15,821 nt of DNA from positions 1-15,821 of the forward strand of contig JAKSTS010000045.1 of assembly GCA_024402455.1 (NCBI GenBank), in the 5' to 3' direction. Positions 1 to 5,881 of this stretch are shown in pieces. Source of the DNA: Treponemataceae bacterium. GTDB lineage: Bacteria > Spirochaetota > Spirochaetia > Treponematales > Treponemataceae. The position numbers and the translations under genes were made by a program. How positions within the stretch are numbered: position 1 is the stretch's first letter; every line of letters begins with the position of its first letter. The notes below the pieces were generated by a model. That model had not been told where the DNA came from and ran no database searches. It saw only the letters and a list, made by a program, of their open reading frames with translations.

Positions 1-2
1 AT

Positions 3-185
3 ATTAGAGGTACCCAAAGTAAGAAAAATGGAGGATATTATCAAAAAGGACATAAAGGAAGATTAACTAATAAATGTGGCATGAGAAAGGCTTTTGTGCA
101 AAAAATGGCTCCAGAAATTGGAAAGAAAGCAGCAAAAGAAATTTTTAATGGAATTTGGGATAAAATACAAGAAAATGAAGAATAA
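3..185 (+). CDS. C-terminal end of a putative RHS-type toxin tip (partial, 5' end outside window)
   Basis: An open frame runs from the left edge of the window to a TAA at 183-185, giving 60 residues rich in Lys, Gly and Gln. Motifs visible are KKNGGYYQKGHKG, then CGMRKAF, and a basic amphipathic stretch ending in DKIQENEE. I do not recognise the domain. The toxin-tip call is inferred from context: it is AT-rich, it is followed by two overlapping small genes in the way toxins are followed by immunity genes, and a second tip-like cassette and an RHS core remnant lie downstream. The start and any RHS core are outside the window. It could instead be the end of an unrelated AT-rich accessory gene. 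Confidence 0.5.
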   Translation: MRGTQSKKNGGYYQKGHKGRLTNKCGMRKAFVQKMAPEIGKKAAKEIFNGIWDKIQENEE

Positions 186-441
186 GTTAAAATATGTTAT
201 AGAATTTATCGTAATTTTTTTTTGTGTATTAGTTTTAATTTTGTTTTTACAAAATATTTATTTTTCTGTAAAAACAAAATTAATTGCTCTTGATGTCATA
301 CTGATTTTAATATGTATTAAATATAAGAAATTTAGCCTAATTCAAAAAGATGAAAAACGAAATCATTTTAAAATTAGATGGTTTGGTTTAATTTTGATAG
401 CTATACTTCTAACAATAGGTATTTTAATTTATGAAAAATAA
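175..441 (+). CDS. Small three-segment membrane protein, candidate immunity protein
   Basis: This predicted 88-aa protein starts MKNKLKYVIEF and has hydrophobic segments at about residues 8-27, 36-48 and 70-86, separated by a Lys-rich stretch (about 49-68), so it should sit in the inner membrane. I chose the ATG at 175 over an upstream TTG at 94 because the longer form would add 27 Lys/Gln-rich residues overlapping the preceding frame. With the ATG at 175 the gene overlaps the previous stop codon by 11 bases, a usual layout for translational coupling. In polymorphic-toxin loci the gene directly after the toxin is normally its immunity gene, so that is the likely role. No family was recognised and the immunity assignment is inference from position. 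Confidence 0.6.
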   Translation: MKNKLKYVIEFIVIFFCVLVLILFLQNIYFSVKTKLIALDVILILICIKYKKFSLIQKDEKRNHFKIRWFGLILIAILLTIGILIYEK

Positions 442-742
442 AGTTATAACAATATCTATTATACTTGAATCATTAATAGTCAATTTTATTTTAAATTTAA
501 AGCAAATACTTATATTTTCTCAACTGTCTTTTATTTTTGACTTTATATTATTTCCTTTTATTATATTTCTTTTTTATATTTATCCAATTATACTTATAAA
601 ACAGAATATTTGGTTTATGACTATTCATTTAGTGGTTATGTATATTCTTTTTACTACTTTGAAAAATAGATTCTTTTTAACGAATAGAATCTATTTTTAT
701 ACTTTTTATTTTTCATATTTACGAAATAAACACAAAGAGTAA
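431..742 (+). CDS. Small very hydrophobic membrane protein, coupled to the preceding gene
   Basis: This is a 103-aa protein starting MKNKVITISII. Nearly the whole chain up to about residue 75 is hydrophobic (long runs of Ile, Phe and Leu), with probably three membrane segments, ending in a basic aromatic tail (YLRNKHKE). Its ATG overlaps the stop of the previous gene by 11 bases in the same arrangement used at 175-185, so the three frames 3-185, 175-441 and 431-742 look like one coupled unit. Base composition is extremely AT-rich. It may be a second immunity protein, or part of a two-component membrane immunity. It shows no clear similarity to its neighbour beyond the first four residues. The function is not recognised. 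Confidence 0.55.
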   Translation: MKNKVITISIILESLIVNFILNLKQILIFSQLSFIFDFILFPFIIFLFYIYPIILIKQNIWFMTIHLVVMYILFTTLKNRFFLTNRIYFYTFYFSYLRNKHKE

Positions 743-807
743 AAAATGATATTCGGTCTCTCCCCCAATAATTGTATCACTTGAAAGGAGAGTTTTTCTA
801 CCGTTAA

Positions 808-1380
808 ACTAAAGGAAAAGGCAGCAGTTCAGGCAGTGCATCTCAACCAAATAATGTATATGATTCATCCATAACATATGGCCAATGGATTCAAATAGCA
901 TCAACACCTTCATTATTTGATGAACCAACAGTTGGAGGAAAAACATGGGTAGAAACTCAGAAATTTTTTGCCCAAAATCCTGAAGGTTTAATTTATAAGT
1001 ATGATGATGAGATTTTTTATAGATTCTTAGGTAGCAGTGATGAAATAATAGATCCAAATGCTGACAATGCAAAACTTGTGCTGATTTTGCTAGGAGCAAA
1101 AGGAATTGGTGAATTAGCTGATATTATATCTGCCGGAGCTGAAGAAGTTGCCGTTCAACAAATTCAAATACAAGCAATGAGATATTTGGATAATATGGTT
1201 AATGGAAATACAGCATTGGTTTTTGAATCTTTTATTACATTAAGTAAAACATCAAATGGAAGAGAGACATTAACCAAAATAGGACAATTTTATGGAAGAA
1301 TAATATCATATGCTAATCAAAATTGTGTAAATTTGATAACGACAATGCAAGATTGGATTACATCATTTGGAGGAAATTAA
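808..1380 (+). pseudogene. Orphan toxin-tip cassette without a start codon
   Basis: A frame of 190 codons is open from just after a TAA at 805-807 to the TAA at 1378-1380, with no ATG before about 1174. Translation begins with a Gly/Ser linker (GKGSSSGSA), then a Tyr/Trp-containing region (ITYGQWIQIAS, GGKTWVETQKFF), a hydrophobic, Gly-containing segment (KLVLILLGAKGIGELADII) and an amphipathic C-terminal half ending in TSFGGN. The linker followed by a unique domain and a 1-base overlap with the next gene are what displaced RHS/CDI toxin tips look like. A good Shine-Dalgarno-like AAAGGAGAG lies at 784-792, but no start codon follows at a usable distance. A GTG at 1078 would begin inside the hydrophobic segment and is unlikely. 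It is probably a silent donor cassette. The toxin family is unrecognised. Confidence 0.55.
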
Positions 1381-2249
1381 TGATAAGAATAATAAAAAAA
1401 ATATTATTCACCAAAAATATAAAAACTCGGATTGATTCAGATAAACTTGCTGGACAAGAAGATTTAAAAGAAATTGCAAAGATGTTAACACCGAATGAAT
1501 CAAAAAAAATAGTAAATGACTATGAATGTAATGTATTAATCTGTATGATTAATTCAGAAATTAATTTTAAAGAAAAGATTACAGAAATTGTTAGTGCATT
1601 GACTGATAAATTTATTGTTACAACAATAAAAGGTAATATTATTATTGCTCTTATAAATGATTTTCTTATAGAAAATGATAAATCTCTTTTTTCAGATACA
1701 AAAACAGTAATATTAAGAAGAAAAATTCATAGAGCTTTAATCGATACCTGTATTCCGATTAATTTAGATCTTTTTTCTTTATCTGAAGAATTTTTCTTAA
1801 ATTATAGAAAAATGAATTTTGGAGATTTTATTTATCAGGTTCAAGGGGAAGATAAATGCAGTCTTATAAAAAACAAACCAAAAGATTTGTGGTGGTTTTC
1901 AAGAAATTATGAAACTAATTTGTATTTAATATTTATTGGTTTTGTAAAACCTGAATATTTTAATGAAATAGAAATCAGCAAAATAGTAAAAAAATTACGG
2001 CAAAAAAAATTCATTGTAACAAATACAAGTTTTATCGGAAATGTGATTGTTGCTTATAAGAAATTACCTGATAAGAAAATTTCAGCATTAAAAATAAAAG
2101 GAGTACGCTCTTTACTTTTAAGCAAAAAAACAACTGTAGAATTACTTGGAGATGGTAAATTTCTTCCTTTTTCTCCCATTTTTTCTTTTACAGACAATCT
2201 CATAGATATGCTTTTATCTGTTGATTATGGTGACTGTAAAATTAGCTGA
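1380..2249 (+). CDS. Candidate immunity protein with an internally duplicated domain
   Basis: This 289-aa protein appears soluble apart from a hydrophobic/basic N-terminus (MIRIIKKILF). I chose the ATG at 1380 because it overlaps the preceding stop as TAATG and has GGAGG about 7 bases upstream; a longer form from 1323 lacks this. Two segments resemble each other: about 49-119 (ECNVLICMIN, then EKITEIV, DKFIVT, GNIIIA) and about 178-251 (ETNLYLIFIG, then EISKIV, KKFIVT, GNVIVA). Both share the order strand, helix, KFIVT strand, GN turn and strand, suggesting a duplicated alpha/beta domain. The two-repeat reading is by eye. The position directly after the orphan tip suggests it is that toxin's immunity protein. 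It is very AT-rich. Family unrecognised. Confidence 0.6.
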   Translation: MIRIIKKILFTKNIKTRIDSDKLAGQEDLKEIAKMLTPNESKKIVNDYECNVLICMINSEINFKEKITEIVSALTDKFIVTTIKGNIIIALINDFLIENDKSLFSDTKTVILRRKIHRALIDTCIPINLDLFSLSEEFFLNYRKMNFGDFIYQVQGEDKCSLIKNKPKDLWWFSRNYETNLYLIFIGFVKPEYFNEIEISKIVKKLRQKKFIVTNTSFIGNVIVAYKKLPDKKISALKIKGVRSLLLSKKTTVELLGDGKFLPFSPIFSFTDNLIDMLLSVDYGDCKIS

Positions 2250-2291
2250 ATATACTTATTAAAGCCATATGTTTTTGTATATAAGTTCTTT

Positions 2292-2906
2292 TGCAGACAG
2301 AAATACAGGGCTGGTTCTGCAGGTCATCCCGAACTTGGTTCGGGATCTGCTTCTACCGGCCGCAGCGGCGCAGGCGTAGCCAACGGAACCCGTTACAGAT
2401 ACATCGGTGACGAAAACCTTGTGCCGCTAGAAAATGCCGGCGGCAACACTGCACAAGCCAGCTCGTCGGCAAACGGTGCTGCAAAGACAAGAAGCCGCCC
2501 GAATGCTGAATATGTGCTTTATGCTTATGGCGAACCCGTAGCAGTTAATGCCGACGGCGACACAAGCTATTTTGGCACAGATATTCTTGGAAGTGTGCGC
2601 AGCGTTACCGACAAATATGGTGCTGTTAAAGCCCAATATGAGTACGATGCGTTCGGTTCGCCGTATCTTGCAAACCTCGAAAATGATGTCGGTTTCGGCT
2701 ATTGCGGCAAAGTTTATGACAGTGCTACAGGCTTGTATGACTACGGGTTCCGTGATTATGCGCCGGTTTCTGCTAGATTCACAACTGTTGACCCGGTAAG
2801 AGATGGTGCAAATTGGTTCAGCTACGTGGTGAATGACCCAATCAATTACATTGACCCGTTTGGGTTGACGCCATTCGTCCCAAAAAAAGACCAAACATTG
2901 AATTAA
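2292..2906 (+). pseudogene. RHS/YD-repeat core C-terminal remnant, start and toxin tip missing
   Basis: The open frame follows the stop at 2247-2249 and reads through to TAA at 2904-2906 with no ATG start. From about 2385 it carries the hallmarks of the end of an RHS core: TRYRYIGDENL, YEYDAFGSP, the block YDSATGLYDYGFRDYAPVSARF, and the junction YIDPFGLT. In intact RHS toxins the core forms a shell that ends near DPxGL and is followed by a 100-200 residue toxic tip. Here only about a dozen residues (PFVPKKDQTLN) follow before the stop, so the tip is absent. GC content is much higher (32 of 60 bases from 2461) than in the cassettes upstream, as is usual for RHS cores. It most likely represents a core end left behind by recombination. 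Confidence 0.8.
2319..2350. repeat. Short palindromic repeat within the RHS frame
   Basis: The 9-base arms ATCCCGAAC (2326-2334) and GTTCGGGAT (2338-2346) are perfectly complementary around a TTG loop. Outer 4-base arms GCAG (2319-2322) and CTGC (2347-2350) also pair, leaving a 3-base bulge. The element is read in frame as HPELGSG in the Gly/Ser-rich stretch before the recognisable RHS region. Similar CCCGAAC-type palindromes recur in several bacterial genomes; whether this one is repeated in this genome cannot be seen here. Confidence 0.55.
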
Positions 2907-2965
2907 TAAATTCCACAATAAAACCGATTCTATATTTAGCGTGCAGAGTTTTCAATATTATTCAA

Positions 2966-2989
2966 TTCTATGCAAAATTTTGCATAGAA
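2966..2989. repeat. 24-bp perfect palindrome
   Basis: The left half is TTCTATGCAAAA (2966-2977) and the right half is its exact reverse complement (2978-2989), with no spacer. The core TATGCAAAATTTT recurs at 3020-3032, flanked there by GTATC (3013-3017) and GATAC (3036-3040), giving a degenerate second inverted repeat about 50 bases away. It could be a regulator site or a recombination scar at the edge of the RHS locus; the sequence does not decide. Confidence 0.7.
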
Positions 2990-3257
2990 AGCGAATTAAA
3001 CGTAAAAAATCTGTATCTTTATGCAAAATTTTATTGATACAAAAGTTCATTTTTTGTAAACTAAAATGTACTGAGGAATTCAGTATTTTGCCGGACGTGT
3101 TAAAATCTGTTAGTTTTTAATGTCCTGTTAAATTGCAAAAAGTCTTTATGTCTTTTAAAAGAAACTAAAGGCACTTATAAAACGGCTTTTCGATTTTGTG
3201 CAAAGCTGTATTTGTGCAGAAATTTCAACGTTAATTTGAATATTTCTGCAACACCAT

Positions 3258-3286
3258 TTGACAAGAATGTATTTTATGCGTTGCAT
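3258..3286 (+). promoter_or_regulatory. Candidate sigma70-type promoter of nfnAB
   Basis: A perfect -35 TTGACA (3258-3263) is followed by a 17-base spacer and a weak -10 (TTGCAT, 3281-3286). GGAG (3302-3305) lies 8 bases before the ATG at 3314 and serves as the ribosome binding site. Confidence 0.45.
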
Positions 3287-3313
3287 TAAAGTTCATTCGT
3301 CGGAGAAACAAAG

Positions 3314-4180
3314 ATGTATACAATTCTTGAAAAACGGCAGCTTTCTGCCGATGTTTTTTATTTCAAGGTTAGTGCGCCGGACATTGCCCGCAATAGAAAA
3401 GCAGGTCAGTTTGTTTTGGTTCAGCTTGATCTTGAATATGGGGAACGCATTCCTCTTACAATTGCAGATGCAAACGCTTCAGAAGGCTGGATTGCACTTG
3501 TTTTCCAGGCAGTTGGAGCAACAACTCTTAAATTGTCTAGAAAACAGAAAGGTGATGAATTAGCAGCCATTTTGGGTCCTCTTGGAAATCCTACACATAT
3601 CGAAAAGCAGAATGGTCCTGTTGTTGTAGTTGGCGGCGGCATTGGCGTTGCTCCATGTTATCCGATTGTCAAGGCTCATAAAGAAATCGGCAATAAAGTA
3701 ACAATGATTATTGCAGCACGCACAAAAGATCTTTTGATTTTTGTTGATGAAATGAAAGCTGTTGCTGATGAAGTTATCGTAATGACAGATGATGGTTCTG
3801 CAGGCCGCCAGGGTGTTTCAACTCTTCCTCTTAAAGAAATTTGTGAATCACAGTGTCCTCCGGCAGAAGTTGTTGCAATTGGTCCGCCAATCATGATGAA
3901 ATTCTGTGCAGCAACAACAAAACCGTTCAATGTTCCAACAACTGTTTCTCTTAACACAATTATGATTGATGGAACAGGCATGTGCGGCGGCTGCCGTGTT
4001 TCAATTGGCGGACAGACTAAATTTGTCTGTGTTGATGGCCCGGAATTTGATGGTCATCTTGTTGACTGGGACAATATGATGATGCGCATGAAGTCATTCA
4101 AAGAACGCGAAACAGAAGATTTCCACAAATGCAAGATGGAAGCACAGGCTGACGCTCTTGCAGCAGGAGAGAAAAAATAA
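3314..4180 (+). CDS. nfnA: NfnA-type FAD/[2Fe-2S] subunit of NADH-dependent ferredoxin:NADP+ oxidoreductase (or sulfide dehydrogenase beta subunit)
   Basis: This 288-aa protein belongs to the PyrK/ferredoxin-NADP reductase-like superfamily. The N-terminal FAD-binding part contains ERIPLTI at about 44-50. The NAD-binding part has the glycine-rich VVVVGGGIGVAP (about 102-113) and the late GPPIMMK motif. The C-terminal cluster region has Cys224, Cys227 and Cys239, with Asp219 upstream in DGTGMCGGC; NfnA structures are known to use three Cys and one Asp for the [2Fe-2S] cluster, which fits. In the complex this subunit takes electrons from or gives them to NAD(H), while NfnB handles NADPH and bifurcates to ferredoxin. 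The next gene starts within the stop codon (TAATG), so the two are translationally coupled. SudB-type sulfide dehydrogenase subunits share the same fold, so the exact reaction is less sure than the family. Confidence 0.85.
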   Translation: MYTILEKRQLSADVFYFKVSAPDIARNRKAGQFVLVQLDLEYGERIPLTIADANASEGWIALVFQAVGATTLKLSRKQKGDELAAILGPLGNPTHIEKQNGPVVVVGGGIGVAPCYPIVKAHKEIGNKVTMIIAARTKDLLIFVDEMKAVADEVIVMTDDGSAGRQGVSTLPLKEICESQCPPAEVVAIGPPIMMKFCAATTKPFNVPTTVSLNTIMIDGTGMCGGCRVSIGGQTKFVCVDGPEFDGHLVDWDNMMMRMKSFKERETEDFHKCKMEAQADALAAGEKK

Positions 4181-5670
4181 TGTCTGAATATATCGATTTT
4201 AAAACACTTGATGAAAGTGCAAAAGCTGAATATGCAAAAATTTCTGGAAAAACACTTTCTCCAAAAGACAGAATGGCAATTCCACAGCAGATTATGCCGA
4301 CTGGTGAACCAAAGGCTCGTGCACGCGAAATGACAGAAGTTGCTCTTGGCTACACAAAAGAGCAGGCAATTGTTGAAGCAAACCGTTGTCTTCAATGCAA
4401 AAACCAGCCGTGTGTTTCAGGCTGTCCTGTAAATGTGCCTATTCCACAGTTTATTGCAGAAGTTGCAAAAGGCGAATTCAAAAAAGCTGTTGATGTAATT
4501 AAAACTGCAAACCTTTTGCCTGCAATCTGCGGTCGTGTTTGTCCGCAGGAAAAACAGTGCCAGGGTCAGTGTACTGTAGGCAAAACTTATAAAAATGCAG
4601 AAAAAGCTGTTTCAATTGGTCGTCTTGAAAGATTTGTTGCAGATTTTGAACGCAACAATAATCTTCAGACTGTGCCGGAAGTTGCTGCTCCAACAGGAAA
4701 AAAAGTAGCAATTATCGGTTCTGGTCCTGCAGGTCTTACAGTTGCTGCAGATGTCCGCCGTGCAGGTCACGATGTAACAGTATTTGAAGCTTTCCATAAA
4801 GCCGGTGGTGTTATGGTTTATGGAATTCCGGAATTCCGTCTTCCAAAAGCAATTGTTGCAAAAGAAATTGAAATGCTCAAAAAAATGGGCGTTGAATTCC
4901 GTACAAACTTTCTGGTTGGCCGCACAGGCACACTTATTCAGCTTTTAAAAGAACATGGATATGATGCAGCTTTTATTGGAACAGGTGCCGGACTTCCAAA
5001 ATTCATGAATATTGAAGGCGAAAATCTTATTGGTGTTTTCTCTGCAAATGAATATTTGACACGTGCCAACCTTATGAAAGCTTATGATACAGACAAAGCT
5101 TGTACTCCGCTGTATAAAGCAAAGCATGTTGTAGTTGTTGGCGGTGGCAATGTTGCAATGGACGCAGCCCGCATGGGTTATCGCCTTGGTGCAGACGTTG
5201 TTGATATCGTTTACAGACGCACAAAAGCCGAAATGCCTGCACGCCGCGAAGAAGTTGCACATGCAGAAGAAGAAGGCGTTAATTTCAGATTCCTTGAAAA
5301 CCCTGTTAAAATTAACGGCGATGAAAATGGCCGTGTAAAGAGCGTAACAGTGCTTTCTTATGAACTTGGTGAACCAGATGCATCTGGCAGAAGAAGCCCT
5401 GTTGCAATTAACGGAAGCGAACACGACATTGAATGTGATGCTGTAATTGTTGCATTGGGCAATGGTTCAAATCCTCTTATGGTAAAAACTACACCAGGCT
5501 TGAACGCAGACAGCAAAGGTCACATTACAGTTAATGAAGGCGCAATGACTTCAATTGACGGTGTCTGGGCTGGCGGCGATATCGTTCTTGGTGCTGCAAC
5601 AGTTATCCTTGCCATGGGCGAAGGTCGCAAAGCTGCACGTGGCATCAATGAATATCTTGCAAAAAAATAA
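4180..5670 (+). CDS. nfnB: NfnB-type FAD/[4Fe-4S] subunit (glutamate synthase small-subunit-like NADPH oxidoreductase)
   Basis: This 496-aa GltD-like flavoprotein is annotated in many genomes as NADPH-dependent glutamate synthase small subunit. The N-terminal ferredoxin-like region carries two cysteine groups: Cys70, 73, 78, 82 (CLQCKNQPCVSGCP) and Cys117, 121, 127, 131 (CGRVCPQEKQCQGQC), enough for two [4Fe-4S] clusters. A first dinucleotide fold starts at VAIIGSGPAGL (FAD), followed by GGVMVYGIPEFRLPK, which is typical of the family. A second fold, VVVVGGGNVAMDAAR, binds NADPH. The C-terminal AGGDIVLGAATVILAMGEGR closes the FAD site. No large GltB subunit is nearby and the partner upstream is NfnA-like, so an electron-bifurcating transhydrogenase linking NADH, NADPH and ferredoxin pools is a better reading than glutamate synthase. 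The start overlaps the nfnA stop by one base, and the operon ends at a strong terminator. Confidence 0.87.
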   Translation: MSEYIDFKTLDESAKAEYAKISGKTLSPKDRMAIPQQIMPTGEPKARAREMTEVALGYTKEQAIVEANRCLQCKNQPCVSGCPVNVPIPQFIAEVAKGEFKKAVDVIKTANLLPAICGRVCPQEKQCQGQCTVGKTYKNAEKAVSIGRLERFVADFERNNNLQTVPEVAAPTGKKVAIIGSGPAGLTVAADVRRAGHDVTVFEAFHKAGGVMVYGIPEFRLPKAIVAKEIEMLKKMGVEFRTNFLVGRTGTLIQLLKEHGYDAAFIGTGAGLPKFMNIEGENLIGVFSANEYLTRANLMKAYDTDKACTPLYKAKHVVVVGGGNVAMDAARMGYRLGADVVDIVYRRTKAEMPARREEVAHAEEEGVNFRFLENPVKINGDENGRVKSVTVLSYELGEPDASGRRSPVAINGSEHDIECDAVIVALGNGSNPLMVKTTPGLNADSKGHITVNEGAMTSIDGVWAGGDIVLGAATVILAMGEGRKAARGINEYLAKK

Positions 5671-5743
5671 CTGAACGGTTGTTTTAATTATTGATCTGTC
5701 GGAAATGTGCGTAATATGTGCAAAGTTCTGGCAGTCCGTTTAT

Positions 5744-5781
5744 AAAATGCTCCTGAACGCAAAGAACGGGAGCATTTTTTT
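5744..5781 (+). terminator. Intrinsic terminator of nfnAB
   Basis: The stem arms AAAATGCTCC (5744-5753) and GGAGCATTTT (5769-5778) are perfectly paired around a 15-base loop, with a run of seven T from 5775. It lies 74 bases after the nfnB stop. Confidence 0.88.
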
Positions 5782-5832
5782 ATGCTAATTTTTTGTTATT
5801 GTTTTGAAAAGGTTCATTTTAATGTACAAATC

Positions 5833-5861
5833 TTGTGGATTTTTTCGGCAGTTTATATAAA
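5833..5861 (+). promoter_or_regulatory. Candidate promoter of the MATE gene
   Basis: TTGTGG (5833-5838), a 17-base spacer and TATAAA (5856-5861) precede a short leader. AGAGGAAA sits just before the ATG at 5882 as the ribosome binding site. Confidence 0.5.
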
Positions 5862-5881
5862 CTTGAAACAAAGAGGAAAAT

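Larger units (their letters stand above)
2907..3313. other. 407-base gene-free spacer rich in palindromes, upstream of nfnA
   Basis: I find no convincing gene on either strand. The spacer holds a 24-bp perfect palindrome (2966-2989), a related half-site (3020-3032), a hairpin with arms TACTGA/TCAGTA (3069-3085), a 12-bp palindrome TCTTTTAAAAGA (3151-3162), a two-tier hairpin (3216-3249; 8-bp arms GCAGAAAT/ATTTCTGC, then a further 5 bp TTCAA/TTGAA above one bulged base) and the nfnA promoter. It separates the RHS accessory region from the metabolic operon. Confidence 0.6.

Noticed and set aside
94..174. TTG start giving a 115-residue version of the first membrane protein
   Set aside because: The added residues overlap the preceding coding frame and look like shadow translation; the ATG at 175 has the coupling overlap seen again at 431.
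1078..1380. 100-residue gene starting at GTG 1078
   Set aside because: The same frame is open 270 bases further upstream with protein-like sequence, so the GTG is internal to a start-less cassette rather than a true start.
2427..2918. 163-residue minus-strand frame opposite the RHS remnant
   Set aside because: The plus strand encodes unmistakable RHS motifs; the minus frame is Cys/Ile-rich shadow sequence with no ribosome site.
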